Of a DNA stretch of 64,000 nucleotides, positions 49,662 to 60,485 are shown in pieces. The stretch is from NCBI RefSeq assembly GCF_001039355.2, contig NW_019775553.1:41729-105728 (forward strand), written 5' to 3'. Within the stretch, counting starts at the first letter, position 1, and every line of letters starts with the position of its first letter. The notes below the pieces were generated by a model. It was not told where the DNA came from. It made no database searches and saw only the letters and a list, made by a program, of their open reading frames with translations. The DNA comes from Lingula anatina. Lineage: Eukaryota > Brachiopoda > Lingulata > Lingulida > Lingulidae. A program made the translations under genes and the position numbers.

Positions 49662-52600
49662 ATGCCGCACGCTACAGCCGAGCCCCAAGTACAGTTTTCT
49701 TATGCAGATTTTGTAAAGCTTCACAGGGTACAGCTGGAAAGTGCAGCTGTTCCAGAGAGATATTGGCACACACTTCATGTAAAATTAAAAGATGAGGTAT
49801 ATATATATGCAATTGATTTATCATTATGTTACATCAGCAAGAACAGTTCTTAAAGTTAAACGGTTAGTAACACACACAGTCAACTGTATCGCAACAAATT
49901 TGTGAAGTAGTACCTTCCTGTTGGTAAAGAACATCACTGTTAAGTCCCAATACTTTAGACAGTAAATAGATTATATATATTATAAGCTTGTATAAATTTG
50001 TAATAGTTGTACATGTAAGTTTTAACTTCAAAACTTACTAGCTGTTCATTATTTCAATATTGTCCATGTACAGTACGATGATACAGTGCACTTATGTTTA
50101 CACTTCAGGTGTTTGATGCTGGAAGTGTATTTGGTCTTATGAGAGTGGAACATGTTGATGAGGATGGTGAAGAAACAGGAAAGTATTCATGGAAAGCAGC
50201 AGTGACTGATGATGAGGGTGTTGATTATTTGGATGAAAAACAGTAAGGGTTTTTCAATAATGTTTTGATTGAACTTGCAATCAGAAAGGCTTCCTTTTAC
50301 TTGTGTAATTTACTTACTGCTTTATTAAGGAAGTGTTTAAGATGTAAATTAAAATATCTAATTTATGTTGCATATATTGTAAAAGTTTCCAAAATTAAGA
50401 AGTTCACTTGACCATTAGTTGTTATTGTGGCAAAAGCAAAGTGAACAGGTGCAGAAAAATATGTTTTCAAAACTCTGGCTAATATAATTTTAGCATTTAC
50501 CTGATAGACCATGCCTGGTCATACAGTGCAGATAAAGCTAGGGCACAGCTGCGTGTTGTACCTGGCTTGGCAGAAAGAATGGCTGGTATCATGGACTTGA
50601 AAACTGAGGGCAAAACCAAGGAAGAAATAGTGGAAGAAATTTTTAATGAAATGTGGAAGTACAATCAAACCTACAGTTTTGCAAATGCACCTAAGGTGGG
50701 TAGTTGTGCAGTTTTATATGACTATAATAGTTCATTTAAACACTAGGACTTGTGCACCTTATTTCATTATTATACAGAGAAAGCTAAGCAAATCCAGAGC
50801 CATTCCACAGAAATTGTCTGTTTGTGAAAACTTCGAACAGTGTAAGGTTTTCATTTGAAATATCAGCTTGTAATGAATGGTTGATTTAAACCGCATGTAT
50901 ATGTCTTTATTTTAAGTGGCATTATTTACAGAGCATTGTGAACATTTGAATGTCAAATAGATTGTTCACACTCCATTTTACCACATATCTTATTACCATT
51001 TTAGTGGTTTATGTGCTTATGTACCTTCAGACTTATCAAAGTGAATACAAACATTTATGCACATAAACATGAGATATCATATTCTTCAAATGATGAGCTT
51101 CAAAAGGCTAGCAAACAGTTCAGAAATAATAATAAAAATAATAACACATTTCAATCTTTTTCAGGGCAGCGAAGAATCCTTTGCAGTTTGGTACATTATG
51201 GACGAGTTTGGATCCAGAATACAGCACTCATATGAACCTAGCTGTAGATTGGTGCCTTTTTTCTATGTGCCCATGCAGTTAACATTCTCCATATTATTTC
51301 CAGTCAAAAATTTAGAGGAAGGAGGTACTGTCATAGTTCTTTATTTATGCTTTTTCAACAGACATTGATGAGAAACTTACTTAGGAATTTTGGCAAAGCA
51401 AACTATTTAGGGAATGAGAATTGTTTTCGCTTAGGGTGAAAATGAGAATTGAATTAACCTACATAGACATGTCATAGTTAAGCGTTTTATACACCAATGT
51501 CATACTGAGGAGATTAAAACAGTACTTCCATGATATTTTACAGAAGAGATTACTAGAGACTATGCAGAAAATACAGACGACCCACTGGTGAAGAAAGCCA
51601 AGTTGTTACCTTGGGTGCCAGCAGACATGACATATATTGGTCACCAGCAGGAAGAGCCAGGAGAGGAGTACTTTGAAGTAAAGCTGATTTAGCCAGCTTT
51701 ATCCATATTTCCTTTTTCATCTTGTTCTGTTATAGATGTTAAGATGTTACAATTGTAGATAAATGTTAACTTGAATTGATAAAGCTACGTTGGTTAATAA
51801 CGTTTGATTACCCATGAAGAATTATTGTTTGGATGTCAAGCTTTAGAGTGTTTTAATATTGTACAGAGCCAAGAAAGCAGGCAGTCTAGTAAGAAGGTGA
51901 GTATAAACTTCTTGTCTATTTGAAGTCAATCATTAATGTACCTTTTACTTAGTACATGATGTTGCTTGTAATTAGTTGAACTTTTCAATTTTAGAAATAC
52001 AGGAGAGAAGAACCATTGCCAAATCTAGACAAGACCTTTCCACCATTACCTAGAGACAGAAGAATCAAAGTGTTTACAGATGAGCAATATCTTCAGCAAT
52101 ATTTAACTAGTGACAGATTTAAACTAGTTAACAATGCAAAGGATGCAGACATCTTGTGGCTTATGGAACATTTTTTTGATCACAAGTGAGTACATACTAA
52201 TGTGCTATAGGAAATTTACAGCAAGCCCCTTTTCCTTTCAGGCTATAACATGGTAAACTTTTTAAAATTTCTTCTCTATAAAGGCAACCATAATAGAATC
52301 CAGAATTCTTGTTTGGCAATAAATTTGGTATTTGTTCATTTGAACACGAATGTCAGCTTCATTGTAAATCTGTGTGTTCAGAAGATTTTTCAGGTATTTG
52401 ACTTTATTTCTTTTAGAGAGTTTAGTGAAGAAATGCCAGAGAAGTTTATAAACCAGTTTCCTCATGAGGCAGTATTGACTGTCAAAGATCTGATGCCTAT
52501 TGTTGCTAGGAGAGTTTCTTCAACAACTGAACAGCAAGATGAATTGGAGAGTCAGCCATATTGGTTATCACAGACCTATAACCTGAATACTGAACTTCCC

Positions 52601-55582
52601 CAGTTTGCATCACTTTTCCAGAAACGGGAGTCTAAGTATGTATTATTTTTTAAAAATGTCCATTATTGATAAACATACATAAAAGTGTTGAAAGCACGTT
52701 AGAAAAAGTAATGTAAACTAAAATGCATTCTATATCATCCTGAATGACACTCCTTTATATACAGATAAGATATTTCTCATTAAAAAGAAGAAATTTGAAT
52801 CAGACCCCACACACTATTGCAACTATGTGTAATTGTATTGTTTTTTATCTTAAAAGTGTCAGCATGAGTTGAAAACAACACATTTGTATCTAAATTATAC
52901 AATATGCATTGTCTTGTGCACATTGTTCTCGTTTTGAGTTCACGTTACATTTTGTATTGTTCCATCAAAAACTACAATTGCATTTTATTTTATGGATATT
53001 TATTTTAGAATAAAACAGATATGAGTTATATAATTTTTTAATTTTTCTTTTAGGGGACTTGACAACCACTGGATCTGTAAACCTTATAATCTTAGTAGAG
53101 GCCTTGATATTCACATCACCAGCAACCTGAACTACATTATAAAATTGTCAGATTCTGGGCCAAAGGTATCATTGTTATTTCATGGATTGACAGGCAATAG
53201 TTATTTACACAAATTTACTAGAAAAAAACCAAAAAATGGTTGGCGTCAAATACTTAACTTGTTCTTAAGTTGCTTTTTTGCAAAGAGTTCAAGGCAGTGT
53301 GCTTCTCAAATATTTTCCAGTTAGTGCTATTATGTGCAAGTGTATTTTTTAAACCAATCATTATTTTTCTTATGGATCCGAGATTATCTTTTGTCCAGGT
53401 GGCTTGTAAATACCTTGATGACACAGTCCTCTTTCACCGCCCAGAAATTGGAGGGGTGAAGTTTGATCTGAGATGGTTTGTGATGCTGTGTGGTGTTCAG
53501 CCATTAAAACTTTGTGTCTGCAAAACATTTTATCCAAGGTTTCCATGCAAGTAAGCATGACCACAACTTTGGTGTTAAGCATATTTTGAATTCAGTTGTC
53601 CCAAATTTTTGATGTCTTTTTGATTGGAATTAGAATTGATTTTAAAGAAAAAGTGCATATACTTGTCTATTTGATTAAAAAGTGATTGATTTTTAAAGTT
53701 ATTTCATTTCTTACTCATTTGTATATGTAGAACAGTTTTTGGGACTAAAGTAGCACTCTGTAGAATTTGATGTGTTCAATGTCATCAATGTTGATACAGT
53801 TGCTTAAATTTGTTTCTGATTTTGTTGCTTGTTATTTATGTCTGTAATTTTTTTCTTTTTTTAATTATTATTTTTAAAAAATACTTTCATACCCATATGA
53901 TTTTGTTTCAATTGCTTTGTTTCGTGTTTCAGGCCATTTTCTTTAGATGACTTGGATGACTTTGAGAAACATTTTACTTCAATGACATATGTGTCTCCTC
54001 AGAATGTAGTAGAGGTGACATCTTAATTTTCTTTGAATGTAACATTTTAGATAATGTTTTTGAAACTATGTACTAGAGAGAGTTTATATATTAAGGCATT
54101 GTTTTGTTCCTTACTTTGCAATCATTAATATAAACATTTTGTTATAGTGAACATGCTTATAATATATGATGATGGATTTCTATTGAGGCTCTTTTAGTCA
54201 AGGATCTACAAAAGTCTGCATATTAAAGTATCAGTATTGTATCAATTGAGCTGTAAATTAAATATTTGAAATTCCATTTGACACATCTGTCTATTTGAAT
54301 TGTAGGTTTATCGCAGTGATTTCATTTCACGTCTGGAAGAGCAGTATCCAGGACACCACTGGGAAGATGTGGAGGTAGGATTAAATTACCTACAGCTTCC
54401 ATTTTTATTATCATTTTTACAAGTCTGCAAATCTTACCCGGGTGGGGTGGGGTGGGGTGGGGTGGGGGTGAGTGGTTAATCCCTTCTGTATGCTTTTGGA
54501 AAAATTATTATAATGATGATCTTTACCCCAAGGGGTGTGCTGGGAAAGGTCAGCATTTTAAGCTTTTCACCTTGTACTCTATCAGACTATGAAGGGGAGG
54601 TGTCTGGAGAAAAGCCTACTCTTTGTAGACTAGCGAAATTTATGGTGATGATGACCCTTAAGTGAAACAAGGCATTGCCAGGAAGTATTTACAAAATATA
54701 AACAGCTGTGGCCATTAGGTTATATTGAAAGAGAGGTATGATGAATTTAATGCTCATTTCTCATTTTGTCAAAAAGTTAAATTTTTATCTTTTGTCTATG
54801 ACATGTTGATGTATGAACCCAAATTTCATGATATATGTATGTGTGGCCCACTTGAAAATGGATTATATCTTTACCTTACATGGTTTTAATGTAGAAGAAA
54901 ATCCTGAAGGCACTCCAAGAACTGTTCACTGCTGCGTACAGTGCCCCTCCCCCAAGAGGCATTGCCCCTTCCCCACAATCCAGGGCAATGTATGGGATAG
55001 ATATCATGCTGAAATGGAGGACTGACCAAAATGGTATTTATATATTTATGTATTTTTTTTTCAAAATGTTTTAAAAGTACATAGAAATGAATAGGAAGGT
55101 ACACTTTCACTCCTCCTTTCCTGATATTATTGTAGATTCTGATGTAGACGTGAAGTATTGAATGAGGTTTTATCATATGTAATACTGTTTAATGTTGAAA
55201 TAAAGAGCAGTGTCATTCACTTTTTTATTACTCTCAAATCAGAAACATGTACAGAGTTGTCAGCAATGCAAATAACTTATTCAGAACTTACTTTGAAAAT
55301 TTTGAATCAATATTGAAAAAAGTGTGCTTACTCGAATACAAAGATTCCCTTGTACTGTGAGTTACGCTAGGTAGCCTTAATTTGTTGGGAATATTTTCTA
55401 AACTTTACATCTGTTTTTATCCAGGTGAACGTTACATGCAGCCTATAATCCTGGAGGTGAACTTCACTCCAGACTGTTCACGTGTCTGCAAGCACTACCC
55501 AGACTTTTACAACGACATGTTTGCAGTTGCATTTCTGGATGATGATGTGATTGGAAAACCACTGGTAGTTTTAACTTCATGA
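49662..55582 (+). CDS. TTLL12: tubulin tyrosine ligase-like protein 12, fourteen exons, complete (copy B)
   Basis: Exons 49662-49796, 50109-50242, 50494-50695, 51165-51324, 51544-51677, 51867-51896, 51995-52185, 52417-52635, 53054-53165, 53399-53550, 53933-54014, 54306-54374, 54895-55033 and 55425-55582 give 638 residues (human 644). The first half is the TTLL12-specific SET-like region ([49 protein letters not shown]). The second half is the TTL/ATP-grasp domain ([55 protein letters not shown]). TTLL12 is the divergent TTL-family member, studied for effects on tubulin tyrosination and histone methylation; its enzyme activity is disputed. EVN and the ICKP lysine are present. The usual RGxGI is RGLDI, as expected for a divergent member. 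Exon 6 is only 30 nt. A polyadenylation signal lies at 55835. Confidence 0.95.
54440..54468 (+). repeat. GGTGGGG minisatellite in TTLL12 intron 12 (G-quadruplex-prone)
   Basis: A GGTGG/GGTGGGG run of about 29 bp with at least four G-runs of four or more on the sense strand. It can form a G-quadruplex in the pre-mRNA. Confidence 0.8.
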
Positions 55583-56287
55583 CTGTTTGGAAGATGTTGA
55601 CAGAAATACGAGATGGGGCATGGTTAATATACTAATAATTTATGGTAACGGGACTAAAACTCTATAAAATATTTTCAGTTCACGAAATGTGCAATAGTGT
55701 TTAAAATGTTAAAATTTATTTTACACGAGAAAATGTACATGAAAAAATAGTGAAACAGTATTTTTAAATTCAGGGCACTTTTTATAAGGTTTTAAATTGG
55801 TGTGCATTAAATGTCTAATCATGTTGTTAATGTTAATAAAAACATTTAGAACCATTTGATAGTTTTATATATTTTCTATTGATTCTTCAAAATATTATCA
55901 CTGATATATTTAATCCAGTCACAAAAAATGAAAGTCACGAAAGGTGGTAAAAAGAATTCAGTAGATACGAATACAAATTTAACTGGGACGGGGTGCAACT
56001 GTTTCGTACAGGTGTCTTTCTCATCAGAGAGATTGAAATGAGACAAAGTAGATCTGATATTTTGTCCCTCTTTTGCCCAGAGAACCTCACTGTGAGACCT
56101 TCATGCTCTTCATCAAAATGTTTTGAACCTTAAATTGTAAAATACAGGCTTTACAAGGGGCCTAATCATATGACCTTATTCGTATGGTGCAGGCGACACA
56201 TACAGGCAATTTGTGAAGAATAAAACAACCTGGTCTACAAAAATTAGCAAATTACCGCAGAAAGAAAGAAAGAAACATGGACTTAAA
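55583..56287. other. TTLL12 3' UTR and intergenic DNA
   Basis: No exon seen. CpG density begins to rise after about 55.9 kb, past the end of TTLL12. Confidence 0.6.
55835..55840 (+). terminator. candidate TTLL12 polyadenylation signal
   Basis: AATAAA 253 bp after the TTLL12 stop codon, inside TTAATAAAAACATTT. Confidence 0.5.
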
Positions 56288-57762
56288 TGAAGAAAAGGAA
56301 TTTGCTTAGTCTTAGCCGCCCTGCTCTGATTATGTCAAATTTCTTCAGGCGTTCAATAGTTTTAGTTATAAAGTACTGTGAACTGGATGTCTACTTCATT
56401 GCCTTGGTCATTTATTACAACGTTGGGAGAGCATTTACTTCATTAGGCAAGCGAAACGAGCGAGTGTTGGATGAAAGTTGAACATTTAGCTAGAGGAAAA
56501 TGAGCGGGATGTGAGTTTGGAATTGAACCGCGGTGCCAAGGGAGAGCCTGCGCTGCACGGTAGATTGGGAAGTGCTGTGCGTGCTCCATAAATCGCTACG
56601 ATGGCATGTCTGTAACGAGGTCGATAGAATGGAAGATTTATCGCGAAAATCTGACACCAAGGCAAACCGTTTGAAAAGATTTAACAGTTTTTCTCCTCTT
56701 TGGCTTTGGCAACGTGACTATTCGGCATTCGATGAAGAAAACTTGTATCTCGTGCACTATTAATCTGTGACGCTTGTGCAAAGCTTTGAAATAACGACAC
56801 AAGATATGAGATGAGTCGGAGATTTGTATCCAGGTCCTCGTTTCTTCATTTTATTTTTTGATTCTGTTTGTACACAAGCGCAAATCCTATTCTTAAAACA
56901 ATGATCATATTGATTATAACTATGAGCTTCTTATGCCCATTATTGCAGGCCATGAGTATTTTTTTCTGTTTTATTAAATCAATACATCAAAAACTTTGAA
57001 TCACCAGGCAAGATTTGTTCAGACCAATACTTTAAGTTATAAAGAATTAAAAAAAAGAAAATTATTTTTCGCATCGCGAGTTGGAATAAAAAAGTCATCT
57101 ATCTTTGAGAGGGGACGAAGAAGATCAATGAAGCGCCTTGAAGAACAATATATATATATGAGATGTGCCACACCTTTTATTATTCTATGAAACTGGCGCT
57201 CAATATAATTCTAAATACGTATATATTTTTGCATATTTTCATTTAATGTATCTAATCATTTTCCTCCAAGATGTCTTCTATTTCAAATTGATCCTCTTTG
57301 GTCGGTTCATTTGATTAATTTGGTTGTAAAAACTGGGTCGGATCATGTTAATACTGATGATTCGCCAAAGCAAAGTGGAAACTACCAAACTGCTGAGACC
57401 CACCGGTAGGCATTTTTGTGCCTACACTTTTATAGGAATAATAATATCATTATCTCAACCTGTGAACTGAGCATAACGAATAGAAGAAATATGCGCGATG
57501 TGTTCAAATCAAAGGTCAAGCTTTTGCTATTTCTCCTGTAGCGCAGTGAATAACCCTACCTTTACTATTAGTATTAGCAGTAGATTGAAACCAAACCCAA
57601 AAAGTGCAGTCTGTCGTAGGAAATTAGATTAAAGGGAAGTCCATCAGTTTGTTCTTCGTATTCTCAAAGATGGTGCATCGACCGCATCTGCATGTTTTTA
57701 AATATCAAGCGAAACGATGTAGATGTATGCTACCCTTGCTCGCTGTCACTTCTAGTCTGGCT

Positions 57763-57797
57763 TATATATGGGTGATCTACTGAGAGAGTTCTCATTC
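57763..57797 (+). promoter_or_regulatory. TATA box and initiator of the Ras-like gene (copy 1)
   Basis: TATATAT starts at 57763 and an initiator match TCATTC is at 57792-57797. Taking the initiator A (57794) as +1, the TATA starts at -31, the standard spacing. This predicts an unusually short 5' UTR of about 18 nt before the ATG at 57812. The same arrangement is in the second copy. Confidence 0.6.
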
Positions 57798-57811
57798 ATC
57801 CAGGTAATTCG

Positions 57812-57944
57812 ATGGACTGGCTAGCTGCTTCCAGTGGGAACTCCGGGGAAGCGTCTCCCAGAAGTTCAACACTTAAGAGAAAGAAATCCGCAGTTCAAGA
57901 CGCCCGGCTATTAGTTTTAGGCCCATCTGCGGTAGGCAAAAGTG
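57812..57944 (+). CDS. Ras-like small GTPase (RERG/RASL11 type), exon 1 only (copy 1)
   Basis: ATG at 57812 begins MDWLAASSGNSGEASPRSS, a Ser-rich N-terminal extension, followed by a basic stretch and the first beta strand with the P-loop (RLLVLGPSAVGKS). The exon ends in phase 1 before GTAAGA, which is followed by a long TC repeat. The encoded peptide is the same as in copy 2. The remaining exons are absent because the sequence restarts at the N at 58822. Read as an allele, not a separate gene. Confidence 0.8.
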
Positions 57945-57959
57945 GTAAGAATGTGATGC

Positions 57960-57960
<1 letters not shown>

Positions 57961-57997
<37 letters not shown>
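57961..57997. repeat. TC microsatellite next to a splice donor (copy 1)
   Basis: About 18 TC units, 16 bp after the exon-1 donor. Copy 2 has about 14 units (60454-60482). Confidence 0.92.
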
Positions 57998-58000
<3 letters not shown>

Positions 58001-58821
58001 CTTTGGGGCTACATTTTTGAAAACACTGGATAAATCTTTATTTCACATCTCTATATCGATAATTTCTTATTTCAAAGCTGTTGGAATGAAGCCTTTTTTG
58101 CAAGTAATGTCTATTTCGTTGCGTTATACTTAAACACACAATGAGCAAGTCATGAGATATTCTAATTGGAATTCTAGTTAAAATTCATATCTCTAGGATT
58201 TCTACTTTGGTAGTCAGTTTGCCAAAGCACAAATTGACAAAATGCGGCAATTTCAGTGGGCAGTCTTATTTAAATTGTTCAAGATTGAATCTAAAAAAAA
58301 GATTATACATGTATATGCTGAATATGTTCTTGCACAAATCTGAAATTCATATATTTGATGTCGTACTCAAATCATAAGTAGTCGATATCAATGTGGTAAA
58401 ACAAGATACGGAACTTTTGAAGTCACTAACATGTTTCAAATTTTCTGTTTAACTGGCTATGATAATTTAGGAGTGGGGTAACAGGACATCAAAAACGTGC
58501 CTTTTTACCGTGTTAATTACACGCATCTGTTTAAAATTTTCACTTAAGTCACGCTCTGTTACAGTATGCTTCAGTTAAGCTCAAATAAACGTGTTTACTC
58601 AAATATACACCTTGCGTGCGGTGAATTGGCCTGGACTGATTTTCCTGTTTAGACACTTTGGATATAAACTAAAGACTTCAAAGAGTTCTGCAATGTGGAA
58701 CTAATGATGTGAAGCAACATAATCACATGGTTCCTTTCTCTGGTGTTCATTACTTTTACATCATTGAAATAACAACAAATCAAAGAAATTCTACATGAAG
58801 ATTATACAGTTTTATTGTAAC

Positions 58822-58822
58822 N
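58822..58822. other. single-N assembly joint in the Ras-like gene region
   Basis: Sits exactly between the two 2.5-kb copies. Confidence 0.93.
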
Positions 58823-60255
58823 TGAAGAAAAGGAATTTGCTTAGTCTTAGCCTCCCTGCTCTGATTATGTCAAATTTCTTCAGGCGTTCAATAGTTTTAG
58901 TTATAAAGTACTGGGAACTGGATGTCTACTTCATTGCCTTGGTCATTTATTACAACGTTGGGAGAGCATTTACTTCATTAGGCAAGCGAAACGAGCGAGT
59001 GTTGGATGAAAGTTGGAACATTTAGCTAGAGGAAAATGAGCGGGATGTGAGTTTGGAATTGAACCGCGGTGCCAAGGGAAAGCCTGCGCTGCACGGTAGA
59101 TTGGAAAGTGCTGTGCGTGCTCCATAAATCGCTACGATGGCATGTCTGTAACGAGGTCGATAGAATGAAAGATTTATCGCGAAAATCTGACACCAAGGCA
59201 AACCGTTTGAAAAGATTTAACAGTTTTTCTCCTCTTTGGCTTTGGCAACATGACTATTCAGCATTCGATGAAGAAAACTTGTATCTCGTGCACTATTAAT
59301 CTGTGACGCTTGTGCAAAGCTTTGAAATAACGGCACAAGATATGAGATGAGTCGGAGATTCGTATCCTGGTCCTCGTTTCTTCATTTTATTTTTTGATTC
59401 TGTTTGTACACAAACGCAACTATGAGCTTCTTATGCCCATTATTGCAGGCCATTAGTATTTTTTTCTGTTTTATTAAATCAATACATCAAAAACTTTGAA
59501 TCACCAGGCAAGATTTGTTCAAATCAATACCTTAAGTTATAACGAATAAAAAAAAAATTATTTTTGGCATCGGAATAAAAAGGTCATCTATCTTTGAGAG
59601 GAGACGAAGAAGATCAATGAAGCGCCTTGAAGAACAATATATATATATATATGAGATGTGCCACACCTTTTATTATTCTATGAAACTGGCGCTCAATATA
59701 ATTCTAAATACGTATATATTTTTGCATATTTTCATTTAATATATCTAATCATTTTCCTTCAAGACGTCTTCTATTTCAAATTGATCCTCTTTGGCCGGTA
59801 CATTTGATTAATTTGTTTGTAAAAACTGGGTCGGATCATTTTAATACTGATAATTCGCCAAAGCAAAGTGGAAACTACCAAACTGCTGAGACCCACCGGT
59901 AGGCATTTTTGCGCCTACACATTTATAGGAATAATAATATCATTATCTCAACCTGTGAACTGAGCATAACGAATAGAAGAAATATGCGCGATGTGTTCAA
60001 ATCAAAGGTCAAGCTTTTGCTATTTCTCCTGTAGCGCAGTGAATAACCCTACCTTTACTATTAGTATTAGCAGTAGATTGAAACCAAACCCAAAAAGTGC
60101 AGTCTTTCGTAGGAAATTAGATTAAAGGGAAGTTCATCAGTTTGTTCTTCGTATTCTCAAAGATGGTGCATCGACCGCATCTGCATGTTTTTAAATATCA
60201 AGCGAAACGATGTAGATGTATGCTACCCTTGCTCGCTGTCACTTCTAGTCTGGCT

Positions 60256-60290
60256 TATATATGGGTGATCTACTGAAAGAGTTCTCATTC
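60256..60290 (+). promoter_or_regulatory. TATA box and initiator of the Ras-like gene (copy 2)
   Basis: TATATAT from 60256 and TCATTC at 60285-60290, with the initiator A at 60287. Spacing is again 31 bp, and the ATG follows at 60305. Confidence 0.6.
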
Positions 60291-60304
60291 ATCCAGGTAA
60301 TTCG

Positions 60305-60453
60305 ATGGACTGGCTAGCTGCTTCCAGTGGGAACTCCGGGGAAGCGTCTCCCAGAAGTTCAACACTTAAGAGAAAGAAATCCGCAGTTCAAGACGCCCGG
60401 CTATTAGTTTTAGGCCCATCTGCGGTAGGCAAAAGTGGTAAGAATGTGATGCG

Positions 60454-60485
<32 letters not shown>

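Larger units (their letters stand above)
36173..53296. repeat. copy B of the ACAD8-CUEDC2-TTLL12 block (probable haplotype 2)
   Basis: Counterpart of 23025-36171 in the same order and orientation, without the 25023 gap. Copy B then continues uniquely through TTLL12 exons 10-14. Confidence 0.85.
56288..58821. repeat. tandem copy 1 of the Ras-like gene 5' region (probable haplotype 1)
   Basis: Nearly identical to 58823-61307 from TGAAGAAAAGGAATTTGC through ACAGTTTTATTGTAAC, in the same orientation, differing by scattered substitutions and small indels. A single N (58822) separates the two. Copy 1 breaks off exactly where copy 2 enters a C-rich and CT-rich run (CCCCGCCCCCCCCTCTCTC), a sequence that stops assembly. 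Confidence 0.88.

Noticed and set aside
23366-55582. Real tandem duplication giving paralogous ACAD8, CUEDC2 and TTLL12
   Set aside because: Single N bases at every joint, copies cut in mid-gene, and intergenic and intronic identity with empty/filled transposon sites all fit alleles better. Not excluded without reads.
56533-56763. 76-codon frame kept in both Ras-like upstream copies (also 59069-59299)
   Set aside because: It begins at GTG, and the copies are nearly identical everywhere, so retention of the frame is not evidence of selection.
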